This document shows, piece by piece, positions 51,778 to 62,158 of a stretch of 64,000 bases of DNA. The notes beneath the pieces were generated by a model. The model searched no databases. It was not told where the DNA came from and was given only the letters and a program-made list of their open reading frames with translations. The DNA is from an uncultured Dialister sp. (GTDB lineage: Bacteria > Bacillota > Negativicutes > Veillonellales > Dialisteraceae): NCBI GenBank assembly GCA_902462205.1, contig CABQAR010000006.1:1-64000 (forward strand), given 5' to 3'. The translations under genes and the position numbers were made by a program. Numbering within the stretch: the first letter of the stretch is position 1; each line of letters starts with the position of its first letter.

Positions 51778-52836
51778 TTATCGCAGTGTGTAATTGTAGT
51801 CTTCTTTCAGGATGAGAATGGCGCCTTCGTCGCCTTTCATGGCTGCTTTGACGAGCCATTCCATGGCTTCCTTTTCATTTTTCTTAACGCCTTCGCCGTC
51901 AGCAAGGGCGCAGCCGTAATGGGCCATGGCGAATGCGTCGCCTGCTTCTGCCGCTTTCCTGTAATATTTCACGGCTTTCGCAATGTCCGGTTCTGTTCCC
52001 AGTCCCGATTCATAGCAGAGGCCGAGGGCTGTCACGGCTTCCGTGACCTTGTGCTTTTCCGCCCGCTTGTAACAGTCGAACGCTTTCTCTGCCCGTTTCT
52101 CCATATGGCTTGCGCGGTATGCGTTTCCAAGACGCAGGAAGGCTTCCTTGTCGCCCATGCTTTCCGCTTCTTCCGCCATGGCAAGCGCTTTCTCAGGATC
52201 CACGACGCCTGCCGCTCCCGTGATATATTCAGAAGCCGCTACGGAAAGGAATCCGCGGAGCGTCGCTTCTCCGTCAGGATTTCCCGCTTCTTTTCCTTTC
52301 CGGATCCATTTCTCCGCTTCCGCCGTATTTTTCGGCACGACTTCCCCCTGTGCATAGAAGAGTCCCGCCATCAGCATGGATTCAGGGTCTCCCCGCTCTG
52401 CTGCCAGCAGGTAGTATTTGAACGCCGCCGCATGGTTGACTTTTCCCATGACGCCTTCGTCATAGAGTTTTGCCAGCAATGCCGCCGCATCCGTGCAGCC
52501 TGCGTCGGAGGCGCGTTCCAGAGACCGTTTCGCTTTCCTCGGATTCGGTTTCGCCCCGTCAATGCCCCTGAAATAAAGACGGCCTAAATAGTACCATGCT
52601 TCATCGATGCCGAGTTCTGAGGCGATCTGGTAGCAGTGGGCTGCTTTTTCTTCATCTTTTGGATAGCCCTCCCCTTTTTCCAGACGATGTCCGATGGCCC
52701 CGATTTCATGGGCGGCTTCCGATGCCCCCAAATTGGCGGCTTTGCGGAAATAGGTGATTGCTTCGTCAATATTTTCATTGGCAAGACTATCCTGCCCCAT
52801 GGAGTAGTAGTACTCCATCATCCGATCTGATGCCAT
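51778..52836 (-). CDS. Sel1/TPR-repeat protein
   Basis: A 352-residue solenoid of Sel1-like repeats (about 36 residues each, eight or so). Examples are AITYFRKAANLGASEAAHEI, AAHCYQIASELGIDEAWYYL and AVKYYRKAAEAGDAFAMAHY. It has no signal peptide, so it is probably cytosolic and mediates protein contacts. ATG 52836 lies 9 nt after GAGAGG; the in-frame GTG at 52842 is too close. The partner is unknown. Its role next to korAB is not evident. Confidence 0.85.
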   Translation of the reverse strand: MASDRMMEYYYSMGQDSLANENIDEAITYFRKAANLGASEAAHEIGAIGHRLEKGEGYPKDEEKAAHCYQIASELGIDEAWYYLGRLYFRGIDGAKPNPRKAKRSLERASDAGCTDAAALLAKLYDEGVMGKVNHAAAFKYYLLAAERGDPESMLMAGLFYAQGEVVPKNTAEAEKWIRKGKEAGNPDGEATLRGFLSVAASEYITGAAGVVDPEKALAMAEEAESMGDKEAFLRLGNAYRASHMEKRAEKAFDCYKRAEKHKVTEAVTALGLCYESGLGTEPDIAKAVKYYRKAAEAGDAFAMAHYGCALADGEGVKKNEKEAMEWLVKAAMKGDEGAILILKEDYNYTLR

Positions 52837-52939
52837 ATTCACATTCCTCTCTCAGAACACACGGGCTATGCATTGGCGGGATTCCCCGAAAAATTCCCGC
52901 ATTTTTCAAAACAGGCCGGAAAGGACCTGCATCTGTCGG

Positions 52940-53806
52940 TTATCTGAATTCCCTGCACAGGTCTTCAAACAGTTCTGCCGACGGTTTTTCCACATGATCC
53001 GTCAGGCGGACGTCAGCGGATGGAACGATATCGCCAAAGGGAACCGCTCCTTTTTCCTCGTAAATGACGCCGAGGACGAGGCTGTCCGTTTCTGCCAGCA
53101 GGCGGAACGCTTCTGCCTTGCTGTCCGCGTTATATTCGGTACGGACGTCATCCAGTTTTTTCAGGTTTTCATTGTACCACTGCACGGTGTTCAGCTGGTT
53201 GAAGGTCACGCAGGGAGTGAAAATATTGACATAGGAGAATCCCTTATGCTCCACCGCCTTCGTGATGATGTCCACCATGCCCTTCATATCTATGGCATAC
53301 GCCTGTGCCACAAAGGTAGCGCCGGCGGCGATAGCCATAGACGGCGCATCGAGCGGTGTGAGCGGGTTGCCGTCCGGCGTCGTCTTCGTGACGAATCCGC
53401 GGGAGGAAACCGGGCTTGTCTGCCCTTTCGTCAATCCATACACCTGGTTGTCGAAAACGAGGTAGGTGATATCCATATTTCTTTTCATGGCGTGCATTGC
53501 ATGGCCGAGACCGATGGCATAGGAATCGCCGTCGCCGGAGCAGACGATCATATGGGTATCCTTGTTCGCACATTTGATGCCCTGCGCGAAAGGAAGCGCG
53601 CGGCCGTGGGTCGTGTGGGCGCCGTAGCAGTACTGGTACCCTCCAATACGGGAGGAGCAGCCGATGCCGGAAATCAGGGTGATGTCCTCATTCGCCCAGC
53701 CTTTCTGCGCGCAGACGGCGGCAATGGCGTTCTGGATGCCGTAATCGCCGCAGCCGGGGCACCAGTTTGGAACAATTGTATTTTTATAGTCTCTCGGTGA
53801 ACCCAT
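52940..53806 (-). CDS. korB: 2-oxoacid:ferredoxin oxidoreductase beta subunit
   Basis: A 288-residue TPP-binding subunit. WCPGCGDYGIQNA begins the cluster/TPP region, GIGCSSRIGGY follows, and the TPP-Mg motif is CSGDGDSYAIGLGHAMHAM with DNQVYGLTKGQTSP. With the alpha subunit it oxidatively decarboxylates a 2-oxoacid (2-oxoglutarate by usual annotation, branched-chain oxoacids possible) to acyl-CoA, reducing ferredoxin. It starts two bases after the alpha gene. No separate ferredoxin subunit is encoded here. Confidence 0.92.
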   Translation of the reverse strand: MGSPRDYKNTIVPNWCPGCGDYGIQNAIAAVCAQKGWANEDITLISGIGCSSRIGGYQYCYGAHTTHGRALPFAQGIKCANKDTHMIVCSGDGDSYAIGLGHAMHAMKRNMDITYLVFDNQVYGLTKGQTSPVSSRGFVTKTTPDGNPLTPLDAPSMAIAAGATFVAQAYAIDMKGMVDIITKAVEHKGFSYVNIFTPCVTFNQLNTVQWYNENLKKLDDVRTEYNADSKAEAFRLLAETDSLVLGVIYEEKGAVPFGDIVPSADVRLTDHVEKPSAELFEDLCREFR

Positions 53807-53808
53807 AA

Positions 53809-55554
53809 TCAGAAGACCTCCTTTGCTTTGTTGATGATGGTGGAAGCGAGGAACGGCGTGCCGTCATACTGGAGCAGGGACAGCAGCTTGTCGTGGCAGT
53901 CGAACCGGATGGCAAACTGTTCACGCAGCTGGGCCGTCATATTTTCCTCTACGAAGAGGACCTTTTTCGCTCCCTCGATATACGGGCGGAGTTCTTCTGT
54001 CGGGAACGGGGAAATCAGACGGAGCTGGAGGTGGTTGACCTTCCTTCCCTCTGCTTCCAGTTCTTCCCTTGCTTCCTCCAGCGCGCCATTGGTGGAGGTG
54101 ATGCCGACCAGGAGCAGGTCGCAGTCGGTTTCTTCATGAGCCACGGTGAACGGCCGGACAGCTTTGGAGACAGCCGCGAATTTTCTGTGGCGCTTGTTCA
54201 TTTCCATCACGCGGTCGCCCTGACCTTCCGCAGGCTTGCCGAAAACATTGTGTTCCAGACCGGTGGAAAGGAACATGCCGTTCTTGACGCCGGGAATCGT
54301 TCTCGGGGAAATGCCGTCTTCCACATCTTCAAAGCGGTGGAAATAAGCTTTCGTCTTCATATCAAGTTCAGGCAGGCCTTCCGTGACAAGCTTGCCGCGG
54401 CGGATGCCGACACGGTTCATATCGAAGGCAGGCACGGACTGCTTGCACATGCCGAACTGCAGATCAGACAGCACGATGACCGGCGTCTGGAATTCTTCTG
54501 CCAGATTGAACGCTTCCTGGACGATATAGAAGCAGTCTTCGATCGAAGAAGCTGCCAGCACGATTTTTTCCGCATCCCCATGGCCGGAAGCAATGGCGTA
54601 ACGGATATCGCTCTGCTCCACCTTCGTCGCCATGCCGGTGGACGGGCCTGCACGCATCACGTCGATGATGACGACAGGGATTTCCGCCATCGCCGCCATG
54701 GAAATGGATTCCGCCATAAGGGAAAGCCCGGGGCCGGAAGTCGCAGTGAACGCGCGGACGCCTGCATAACCTGCGCCCATGGCCATCATGACAGAGGACA
54801 GCTCGTCTTCCGTCTGCACCACGGTGCCATGGATCTTATGGACGATCTTGATCATGTATTCCATGATTTCAGAAGCCGGCGTGATCGGATAGGACGCCAT
54901 GAACCGGGAACCTGCGGAAACAGCGCCGAGCGCGGCGGCTTCGTTGCCAAGCAGGTAGAACTGGTTGCTCTTTTCCGGTGTCGCCAGCCTGCCGAGCTCT
55001 ACGCCCTGCATGGCAGCGATCGCCGTATCATACCCTTCCTTGAAAATACCTTTATTCTTATCAATGACCTCATTGCCTTTTTTCGCAAAGCGTTCGGCAA
55101 TGAAACGGTAAAACGGCGTTTCCGGGAATCCGAGCAATCCGGCGCTCATCCCCAGTGCCGCAATATTTTTCATCTGCATGGAACCGTATTTCTTCGCCAG
55201 ATCCGTAATCGGAAGAGGCAGGAATATACGGCCTGTATGTGTCTCCCACTTCGGATGGAATGCGCTGTCAGCGATGATGACGCCGCCTTCGCAGATTTCC
55301 TTTCCATGGATATCGATCGTTTCCTGATCCAGGGCCACGAGGCAGTCCACATGCTCGCCAATCGTCGCGATTTCCTTCGTGGCTATGCGCAGAGCGATCG
55401 TCGTGTGCCCGCCCTTGATACGGGAGGCAAACAGGCGCTGGCTGAACAGGGAATATCCCTCCTGCGCCAATACGCGCCCTAAGATTTCGCCGCAGGACTC
55501 AACTCCTTGTCCTTGCTGGCCGCCCATTTTCCAAATAAAATCCTTCTTTTCCAC
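53809..55554 (-). CDS. korA: 2-oxoacid:ferredoxin oxidoreductase, fused gamma-alpha subunit
   Basis: A 581-residue fusion. The N-terminal gamma domain (about residues 1-185) has GGQQGQGVESCGEILGR and RIKGGHTTIALRI. The alpha domain from about residue 200 has GNEAAALGAVSAGSRFMASY with PITPASEI, ATSGPGLSLMAESISMA and MRAGPSTGMATKVEQSD. GTG 55554 follows AAGGAGG at good spacing; an upstream ATG frame lacks a site. The fusion order is common in anaerobic Kor enzymes. It is translated just ahead of korB. Confidence 0.92.
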   Translation of the reverse strand: MEKKDFIWKMGGQQGQGVESCGEILGRVLAQEGYSLFSQRLFASRIKGGHTTIALRIATKEIATIGEHVDCLVALDQETIDIHGKEICEGGVIIADSAFHPKWETHTGRIFLPLPITDLAKKYGSMQMKNIAALGMSAGLLGFPETPFYRFIAERFAKKGNEVIDKNKGIFKEGYDTAIAAMQGVELGRLATPEKSNQFYLLGNEAAALGAVSAGSRFMASYPITPASEIMEYMIKIVHKIHGTVVQTEDELSSVMMAMGAGYAGVRAFTATSGPGLSLMAESISMAAMAEIPVVIIDVMRAGPSTGMATKVEQSDIRYAIASGHGDAEKIVLAASSIEDCFYIVQEAFNLAEEFQTPVIVLSDLQFGMCKQSVPAFDMNRVGIRRGKLVTEGLPELDMKTKAYFHRFEDVEDGISPRTIPGVKNGMFLSTGLEHNVFGKPAEGQGDRVMEMNKRHRKFAAVSKAVRPFTVAHEETDCDLLLVGITSTNGALEEAREELEAEGRKVNHLQLRLISPFPTEELRPYIEGAKKVLFVEENMTAQLREQFAIRFDCHDKLLSLLQYDGTPFLASTIINKAKEVF

Positions 55555-55982
55555 TCCATCTTCCTCCTTGTCGATGAACAGTGAATCGGTAAAAAATATA
55601 TGCATGGCAAAACGATTTCTCACCCTTCGTTTTTGTCCTACAGATACATTTTTATTATAGCATATTCACTTTTTATTATTAATGTGCAAGCCCCGTCTTA
55701 TCCCGCTCTTTGGAAGAAAAATTTTAGAGGAAACAGAACAATCGCCGCCCTCATGCAACAGCAGAAATTCCCCTCCACCGAAAACCATTAAATCCGGCAC
55801 AGGAATTCATCCATTTTCCCTTTTGTCAGGAAAATAAAAAGTCACGAAGTCTTTTTATCTATAAAAAATAACTAAAACAATCGCAAGAAATATATTCGCT
55901 TTATGGAAAAAGAGAGAGCCATTTCTTCCTGTACAGCCGCATCCGAGAAACCCTCTTCCCCCACTGAAAAATCAATTTATCC
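55555..55982. other. Intergenic region upstream of korA
   Basis: About 430 nt. The part next to korA is AT-rich and probably holds its promoter (minus strand). The rest has short open frames without ribosome sites. No RNA gene is recognised before repeat block G begins. Confidence 0.4.
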
Positions 55983-56353
55983 ATTTCAGGGACTTATTCA
56001 TTCTTGTCCTCCCGGAAGGCACCACCCGACGGCTGCGCCGCCACCCTCCTCTAAAGAAGAGGGCTTACACAACTCCTATTCTTACCATCATCCTATGCCA
56101 GAGCTTTACCGCTCCCTTCGGTCGGGTATGGCGTCTCACAGATTTTTGCGCGTCATTTCATTCCTTCAAAAATCGTTCGCTTTCCATCGCCCCACTGCAC
56201 TCCGTTCGAGGATAACAGCAAGTAAGGATTTATGAACGTCTGATATCTGTCTTCTGTCTACCGACTACTGACTACTGTCTACTACATCTCGCCGCCTTTA
56301 TTCTGTCGCGGCGCACCATAACTCCTCATTCCTAATTCCAAATTCCTCATTCC
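55983..56353 (+). repeat. Composite repeat block G (delta-epsilon-alpha-beta-gamma)
   Basis: Delta (55986-56066) has the covariant hairpin CGGC-TGC-GCCG at 56030-56040. Epsilon (56090-56232) has the stem GATTTTTG/CAAAAATC (56141-56148 with 56167-56174). Alpha heptamers lie at 56236-56284, a 24-nt beta at 56290-56313 and gamma at 56322-56353. It lies before the AsmA-like gene. Confidence 0.88.
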
Positions 56354-56415
56354 ATTTGTATTCCCTCCGCCTTTATCATAAAATGAAAACAGTATTCAAT
56401 ACGTACGAGGTTTTT

Positions 56416-57843
56416 ATGGATTCTTTTTTCTTTCGACACAAGGAATGGATTCGCCGGATCGGCGTATTCCTCCTCCTTGCCGTCTTCGGCCTGCTCATCG
56501 TGGCGCAGCTTGCCGCTTTTGGCGCTGCCCAGATATTCAGCTACGCCGTCAATGAACAGCATATGCTCCACGGAACCATCACCGTTGAAAAAATATCCGC
56601 TGACATCGCCGGCTATGTTTCCTTCGAGAACCTTCTGTGGAATGACGAAGAGGGCCATACGATCCTGTCCGTGCCTGATGGAAAGATCAAGGTCCGCCCC
56701 TGGGACATCCTGCGTGGCAAGCTCCGCGCCACCGCCATTTCTGAAATCAAGCTGAACAATGCCGCTCTGGCTCTCCAGTTCGACGAGAACATGAATGTCG
56801 ACCTGATTAACAGGGAAATCGGGGAAGAACGTCAGAAAAAAGACCCTGCCACCTTGGAGGAGCGTATTTCCAATTTCACCCATACGGGGCAGAAAATCAA
56901 GATGAACATCCATCTGAACAACTGCCGTATGGAAGCGTTCTACGCCCAGCGCCGCATCCGCCTTTCCCATGTGAACATGCACATGAACATCAATACGGAG
57001 GACGCCGTTTTCATCGACCTTTCCTCCGGAAAGTTCGGCGGCACCGCCATCGGCGACAGCATGACGCTCTACGGGGACGTAGACATGAAAGACGCGGCCC
57101 ACTCCATCAGCATGGACATCGCCTTTAACGGCGTGGATCCCTCCTCGCTCGGCCTCGGCGACGATATCCATGATAAGCTGACCCTCACGGCGGAAGCGTA
57201 CGGACCGCTGGCCCATCCCAAAGCCAAAGGGCATATCTCCATGAAAGAGCTCCATATCCCCGCCCTCGATTTCAGCCAGGTGGAAGGCGATGTATCCTAC
57301 CATCGGGGAAATATGGACTTCACCAACGTCACGGGCCGTGTGTACGGCGGCGAACTGGAAGCACGGGGCAATTATAATCTGGACTCCAGGAAATATGACA
57401 TCTATCTCAAGGGAAAGGATCTTGACGCCCGTTATCCCGCGCAGGACGCGCAACTTTCCTGCCTCGTGGATGTAAACGGGGAAATCCATTGCGAAGGCAC
57501 CTCGCAACCGGTTGTTTCCTCCGGCTCCTTCTTTTCAGGCGGCGGCCGCTACAAGCTGATCCCCTTCAACAATATTTCCGGCACCTTCCATAACAAAGGA
57601 AAAGAGCTCGACTTCTACGACGTTTCCATCGACACCCCGTTCGGCACATTTTCCACCGACGCATTCCACATACGGAACGGAAAGGTCCAGCTGGGAGACA
57701 TCCACCTGACCGATGACGCAGGCCAGCAGACGGAAGTACGGAGCAAGCTCGCCGCCGTGGGAGACACGTTTAAAAAAATCCGGCAAGACGTATCCGAAAT
57801 CAGGCAGCAGATCAGCGACATGCAGACAGGCCTCGAGAAATAA
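56416..57843 (+). CDS. AsmA/TamB-like membrane-anchored periplasmic protein
   Basis: A 475-residue protein with one N-terminal helix (IGVFLLLAVFGLLIVAQLAA) and a long periplasmic region rich in beta strands. Repeated patterns such as LSVPDGKIKVRPWDILRGKL and RVYGGELEARGNYNLDSRKY resemble the AsmA/TamB lipid-bridge families. The C-terminus is a coiled coil (FKKIRQDVSEIRQQISDMQT). It is shorter than TamB and may act as a short bridge or tether between membranes, which fits a diderm cell. ATG 56416 follows GAGG; upstream in-frame ATGs lie against repeat block G. Confidence 0.7.
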   Translation: MDSFFFRHKEWIRRIGVFLLLAVFGLLIVAQLAAFGAAQIFSYAVNEQHMLHGTITVEKISADIAGYVSFENLLWNDEEGHTILSVPDGKIKVRPWDILRGKLRATAISEIKLNNAALALQFDENMNVDLINREIGEERQKKDPATLEERISNFTHTGQKIKMNIHLNNCRMEAFYAQRRIRLSHVNMHMNINTEDAVFIDLSSGKFGGTAIGDSMTLYGDVDMKDAAHSISMDIAFNGVDPSSLGLGDDIHDKLTLTAEAYGPLAHPKAKGHISMKELHIPALDFSQVEGDVSYHRGNMDFTNVTGRVYGGELEARGNYNLDSRKYDIYLKGKDLDARYPAQDAQLSCLVDVNGEIHCEGTSQPVVSSGSFFSGGGRYKLIPFNNISGTFHNKGKELDFYDVSIDTPFGTFSTDAFHIRNGKVQLGDIHLTDDAGQQTEVRSKLAAVGDTFKKIRQDVSEIRQQISDMQTGLEK

Positions 57844-57857
57844 ATACCACCCACTTT

Positions 57858-58433
57858 CCAATTCTTACCCGTATCCTCTGCCAGATCCTTACCGCTCCCT
57901 CCGGTCGGGTATGGCGGCAAGCAGGGAATACCAATAAGATAAATAGCCCTTGCCCCGTCATTCTTGAATAGAGTGAAGGTTTTATAGATATGATTCCTCT
58001 GCTTCCACCGCATGCGGGGGAAGTGGCGGCGTAGCCGTCGATAGGGGCAAGCGTGAGTACATACTTTTTTCCTATCTGCCCCAACCCACCCCTTCAGTCA
58101 ACCTACGGTTGCCAGCTCAGCCGCAAGGGCAAGGCGTTTCACTGATTTTTGTGCGTCATTTTATTCCTTCAAAAATCGTTCACTTGCCTCCCCGACAATC
58201 GGTGGAGCCTTTCTATTCCACATTTAATTCCAGTATCCTCTGCCAGATCCTTAACGCTCCATTCCGTTCGAGGATGACGGCAAGTAAGGATTTATTACCG
58301 TCTGATATCTGATTTCTGTCTTCTGTCTACTGACTACTGCCCACTGTCTACTAATTACCAATCCTCGCCGCTATATATTTGTTGCGGCGTACCTCAATTC
58401 CTCATTCCTAATTCCAAATTCCTAATTTCATTC
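57858..58433 (+). repeat. Composite repeat block H
   Basis: The block holds epsilon (57866-57928), zeta (57928-57975), eta (57990-58235, with the CAACC-TAC-GGTTG hairpin at 58099-58111), a nested epsilon stem GATTTTTG/CAAAAATC (58144-58151 with 58170-58177) and a short epsilon (58240-58288). Alpha heptamers (58290-58355), beta (58366-58389) and gamma (58396-58433) follow. It lies between the AsmA-like gene and the potA leader. Confidence 0.88.
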
Positions 58434-58500
58434 CCTTTCTTCATTTCAAAATATTTCCTCAAATAGATAAATAAGGATTTAGTTTTTATAAAAATTTATG

Positions 58501-58734
58501 TATAATAAATAATAAATAGTAAGGAAGCGCTGATCAGTCGACACTGATGGCAGTTTTTATTCTTCCCGTAAGGAAAACCGTGGATTTATTTACTTAGCTT
58601 CGATTTTTCGACAAAGGCTAAAAACATGCCGGCAGTAACCGGAACGATTTGCCGCTTCTTTTTTATGATTATAATCAAACAGCCTGCTGCCGACCCGCGA
58701 TGGCAGGCTGCCCAGAAAGGTCGTGACATGGACG
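58501..58734 (+). promoter_or_regulatory. Promoter and long hairpin-rich leader of potABC
   Basis: A TATAAT box at 58501-58506 predicts a leader of about 220 nt. It can form ATCAGT-CGAC-ACTGAT nested in GGAAG/CTTCC, a TCGA/TCGA hairpin closed by TAGC/GCTA, a CCGG/CCGG hairpin, and CAGCCTGC/GCAGGCTG just before the ribosome site. I do not recognise a known riboswitch class. Confidence 0.45.
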
Positions 58735-59730
58735 ATGAAAGAATTAGTCCGTTTGGAGGGAATTACCAAGGCTTACGGTGATCATGTCATCATTCCTTCC
58801 CTTGATCTCTCTATCAATGATGGTGAATTTTTAACCTTATTAGGCCCGTCGGGCTGCGGAAAGACGACGCTCCTCCGCATGCTTGCCGGCCTGGATACAC
58901 CTACCGCCGGAAAAATCATTCTTGACGGGCAGGATATCACCCACCTCCCCCCTTACAAACGGGATGTGAACATGATCTTCCAGAATTACGCCCTGTTCCC
59001 CCACATGACGGTGGAAGGAAATATCGGGTTCGGACTGAAAATGAAGAAGGTGCCTGCTGATGAAGCGGCCATGCGGATTGAAAAGGTCCTGAAGCTCATA
59101 CAGCTCGAAAATCTCCGTGACCGTTATCCGGCGCAGATGTCCGGAGGCCAACAGCAGCGTGTCGCCATCGCCCGCGCCCTCGTTAATAATCCAAAAATGC
59201 TCCTTCTGGACGAACCACTCGGCGCGCTGGACTACCAGCTTCGGAAAACGCTCCAGATCGAGCTGAAGGACCTGCAGGCGGAGCTGGGCGTCACATTCGT
59301 ATTTGTCACCCACGACCAGGAAGAAGCGCTCACGATGAGCGACCGCATCGTCATCATGAACGACGGCGTCATCCAGCAGGACGGCGATCCGAATACGATT
59401 TACCACCACCCGAAAACGACATTTGTTGCGAAATTCATCGGAGAAAGCAATTTCTTTGATTTCGGCAATGAAACACTGGCGCTCCGTCCGGAAAAGCTGA
59501 ATCTCTGCGGAGAAAACGGCTGTAATTCCTCCCATCCGGCGCCACGCCTTTTCGGTACCGTGGACGATGTCATTTTCTACGGCACCATCGACAAAGTATT
59601 CATCCTGCTCGACGGCACGGGAGAAACCGTCATCGCTTACCAGTATTTCGACGATGTGGAGCGATGGAAGGTCGGTGACCGTGTCGGCATATGGTGGTAT
59701 GAGAAAGACGGGGTCAGGGTGGAAAAATGA
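58735..59730 (+). CDS. potA: Spermidine/putrescine ABC transporter ATP-binding protein
   Basis: A 331-residue ABC ATPase of the PotA family. Walker A is GPSGCGKTT, the Q-loop [13 protein letters not shown], the signature MSGGQQQR, Walker [12 protein letters not shown], and the H-loop [12 protein letters not shown]-terminal TOBE-like domain begins near residue 240. The open frame starts with GTG 58723, but ATG 58735 gives a more usual N-terminus (MKELVRLEG). The ribosome site AAAGG is weak for either start. It ends in an ATGA overlap with potB. Confidence 0.93.
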   Translation: MKELVRLEGITKAYGDHVIIPSLDLSINDGEFLTLLGPSGCGKTTLLRMLAGLDTPTAGKIILDGQDITHLPPYKRDVNMIFQNYALFPHMTVEGNIGFGLKMKKVPADEAAMRIEKVLKLIQLENLRDRYPAQMSGGQQQRVAIARALVNNPKMLLLDEPLGALDYQLRKTLQIELKDLQAELGVTFVFVTHDQEEALTMSDRIVIMNDGVIQQDGDPNTIYHHPKTTFVAKFIGESNFFDFGNETLALRPEKLNLCGENGCNSSHPAPRLFGTVDDVIFYGTIDKVFILLDGTGETVIAYQYFDDVERWKVGDRVGIWWYEKDGVRVEK

Positions 59731-60587
59731 ACAGGAACGGGAAACTTCTCATTGCGCCGTCCATGTTCTGGCTGACCATCTTCTTCGTCCTCCCCATGCT
59801 CATCGTGGTTGCCGTTTCTTTTGCCGGCCGCACCGCATACGGACAGGTCATTTTCGAATGGACGCTCCATAATTACATACGGTTTCTGGATCCCCTCTAT
59901 ATTTCCATCTTCGCCCAGACGCTGCTGGTGGCGGTTATTACCACGGTCTGCACCATTCTTCTGGGATACCCGCTGGCCTACTATATCGCCCAGCTCCCCA
60001 AAAGGCTGCAGCAGAAGGGGCTGATCCTCTGCATGATCCCGTTCTGGATCAATTTCCTCATCCGCTCCTATGCATGGGTCATCATCCTGCGCAGCCAGGG
60101 CGTGCTGAATACGATCCTCATGAAACTGGACATCATTTCCCAGCCGATCCAGCTCCTGTACAACGAAGGCGCTGTCATGCTCGGCATGGTCTATGCCCTT
60201 CTTCCTTTCATGATCCTGCCGGTCTACGTTTCCATCGAACAGCTTGACCGCCGATTACTGGAAGCCGCCGCCGATCTGGGCGCCTCTCCCATGACGGCGT
60301 TCCGAAAAATCACACTGCCGCTCACGATGCCGGGCATCGCCGCCGGAACGATCCTTGTTTTCATTTCCTCTCTGGGCATGTTCGTCGTCCCTGACGTCAT
60401 GGGCGGCGCGAAAGCGGCCCTCGTGGGAAACGTCATACAGAACCAGTTCCTGTCCGCGAGAGACTGGCCGTTCGGCTCCGCCCTCTCCATCGTGCTCGCC
60501 CTCCTTTCCCTCGTCCTGATATTCCTGTATTACCGGGCCATCCGGTCGCAGAAGGGAGGAAACAGCCATGCAGAAAACCTGGCGTAG
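59727..60587 (+). CDS. potB: Spermidine/putrescine ABC transporter permease
   Basis: A 286-residue six-helix permease. The EAA loop is [19 protein letters not shown] with the typical [16 protein letters not shown] after it. It overlaps potA by four bases and potC by 20, so translation is coupled. It forms the membrane channel with PotC. Confidence 0.93.
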   Translation: MNRNGKLLIAPSMFWLTIFFVLPMLIVVAVSFAGRTAYGQVIFEWTLHNYIRFLDPLYISIFAQTLLVAVITTVCTILLGYPLAYYIAQLPKRLQQKGLILCMIPFWINFLIRSYAWVIILRSQGVLNTILMKLDIISQPIQLLYNEGAVMLGMVYALLPFMILPVYVSIEQLDRRLLEAAADLGASPMTAFRKITLPLTMPGIAAGTILVFISSLGMFVVPDVMGGAKAALVGNVIQNQFLSARDWPFGSALSIVLALLSLVLIFLYYRAIRSQKGGNSHAENLA

Positions 60588-61356
60588 CCACCTTCTCCTT
60601 TCCTATTCGCTGGCCGTCCTTGCCTTCCTCTACCTGCCGCTCCTCATTCTGGCAATGTACTCCTTCAATGACTCCCGGATGAACGCGGTCTGGGCAGGCT
60701 TCACGCTGAAATGGTACGCCCAGCTTTTCAATAACCGCCATGTGCTGGAAGCGCTGACGAATACGCTCATCATCGGCTGTATTTCCACCGTCATCTCGAC
60801 CGTGCTCGGCACGATGGCAGCCATGGCGCTCCACAGGTATAAATACAGATTCCAGAACGTACTGAACGGACTGATTTACCTGCCCATCCTGATTCCCGAA
60901 ATCGTCATGGGCCTGTCCCTCCTCGTCCTGTTTTCCCAGGTCCACATGCCTCTGGGGCGGACAAGCATCATTCTCGCCCACATCACTTTCTGTCTTTCCT
61001 TCGTCGTCATCACCGTCGGCGCCAGACTGGACGGCCTGAAGCAGGAATACGAGGAAGCGGCGAGCGATCTTTACGCCCGCCCGTGGCAGTGCTTCCGCTA
61101 CATCACACTCCCCCTCATCATGCCGGGCATCACCGCCGGCGCGCTCATCGCTTTCACCCTTTCCATTGACGACTTCATCATCAGCTTCTTCGTGGCAGGC
61201 CCGAACTCCACCACGCTTCCGCTCTATATTTACGCCATGGTCAAAAGAGGCATTTCCCCGGAAATCAACGCCCTCTCCACACTGATGATCGTCGTAGAAA
61301 TAGCCCTCGTCCTCCTCGCGGACTTCCTGCAACTGAGACAGACGGGGAAGAAATGA
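60568..61356 (+). CDS. potC: Spermidine/putrescine ABC transporter permease
   Basis: A 262-residue permease. The EAA loop is YEEAASDLYARPWQCFRYIT followed by LPLIMPGITAGALIAF, and the segment LSIDDFIISFFVAGPNSTTL is characteristic of PotC. The stop is followed after one base by heptamers of repeat block I, which separates potC from potD. Confidence 0.93.
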   Translation: MQKTWRSHLLLSYSLAVLAFLYLPLLILAMYSFNDSRMNAVWAGFTLKWYAQLFNNRHVLEALTNTLIIGCISTVISTVLGTMAAMALHRYKYRFQNVLNGLIYLPILIPEIVMGLSLLVLFSQVHMPLGRTSIILAHITFCLSFVVITVGARLDGLKQEYEEAASDLYARPWQCFRYITLPLIMPGITAGALIAFTLSIDDFIISFFVAGPNSTTLPLYIYAMVKRGISPEINALSTLMIVVEIALVLLADFLQLRQTGKK

Positions 61357-61357
61357 A

Positions 61358-61796
61358 AAATTAGGAATTTGGAATTAGGAATGAGGAATTGTGGTACGCC
61401 GCAACAAATAATATAGCGGCATAATTATATCGACAATAAATACTTGCCATCATCCTTGAATAGCGGAGATATTTAAGAACTGTAACCGCTGCCCAGATTC
61501 TTCATTTCATTCGAGAATGACGGGGCAGGGGCTATTTACCTTTATCAGTATCTCTTGCTTGCCGTCATCCTTGAGCGTAGCGATGCCAAGTGAAGCTCTT
61601 TTCGAGGAGCGAAGCGACGCTGTAAAAGTGTCTGAAACGCCATACCCGACTGAAGAGAGCGGTAAGGATCTGGCATAGGATGGCGGTAAGAATAGAAAAT
61701 GAGAAAGCCCTCTTCTTTAGAAGAGGGTGGCAGTCGGAGACCGACGGGTGATGACCTCCGAGGGGACATGAGTGAATCTGTCCCTGAAATGGAGAA
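61358..61796 (-). repeat. Composite repeat block I, reverse orientation
   Basis: On the plus strand it reads gamma (61358-61390), beta (61398-61420), zeta (about 61470-61550), epsilon (61556-61690) and delta (61704-61796), the exact reverse of the other blocks. Its delta hairpin is GTCGG-AGA-CCGAC (61733-61745). Alpha heptamers are absent. It begins one base after the potC stop. Confidence 0.88.
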
Positions 61797-61921
61797 ACGG
61801 ATATTTCTTGTATCGCTTTCATCCTTTCAAGACATGTCTGCGCCAACTGCAAGCCGTGAAAAGTTTTCTTTTCCGTAAAATATTTTTTATACAGACATGA
61901 AATCATGGAAGCCATCGTATA

Positions 61922-62158
61922 TAATAAGGCAGTATCGGTGGCTTGACCATCATCATATTCCCTTTGCGTAACAGCTTCACCAATCAGACATCGGGAACAC
62001 GGGTACGGGCATCCCCTATCCGTGCGGTGAGAACCCTATTTCCACATCAGCGGCCTGACCGCCGTTTTTCCTTTATCCTCACACCCTATTTCTGGTTGTT
62101 TTTCATATTTTTTATCAATCTGGCCAGCATCATTGCTGCGAAAACAGGGGGGACACAC
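61922..62158 (+). promoter_or_regulatory. Separate promoter and long leader of potD
   Basis: A TATAAT box at 61922-61927 suggests a transcript start near 61934 and a leader of about 225 nt rich in complementary segments (for example around 62010-62040 and 62050-62065). The -35 is poor. This would uncouple potD from potABC. The structure class is unknown. Confidence 0.4.

Noticed and set aside
53893..55482. A 529-codon plus-strand frame opposite korA
   Set aside because: It is antisense to a well-supported oxidoreductase gene and has no ribosome site or domain.
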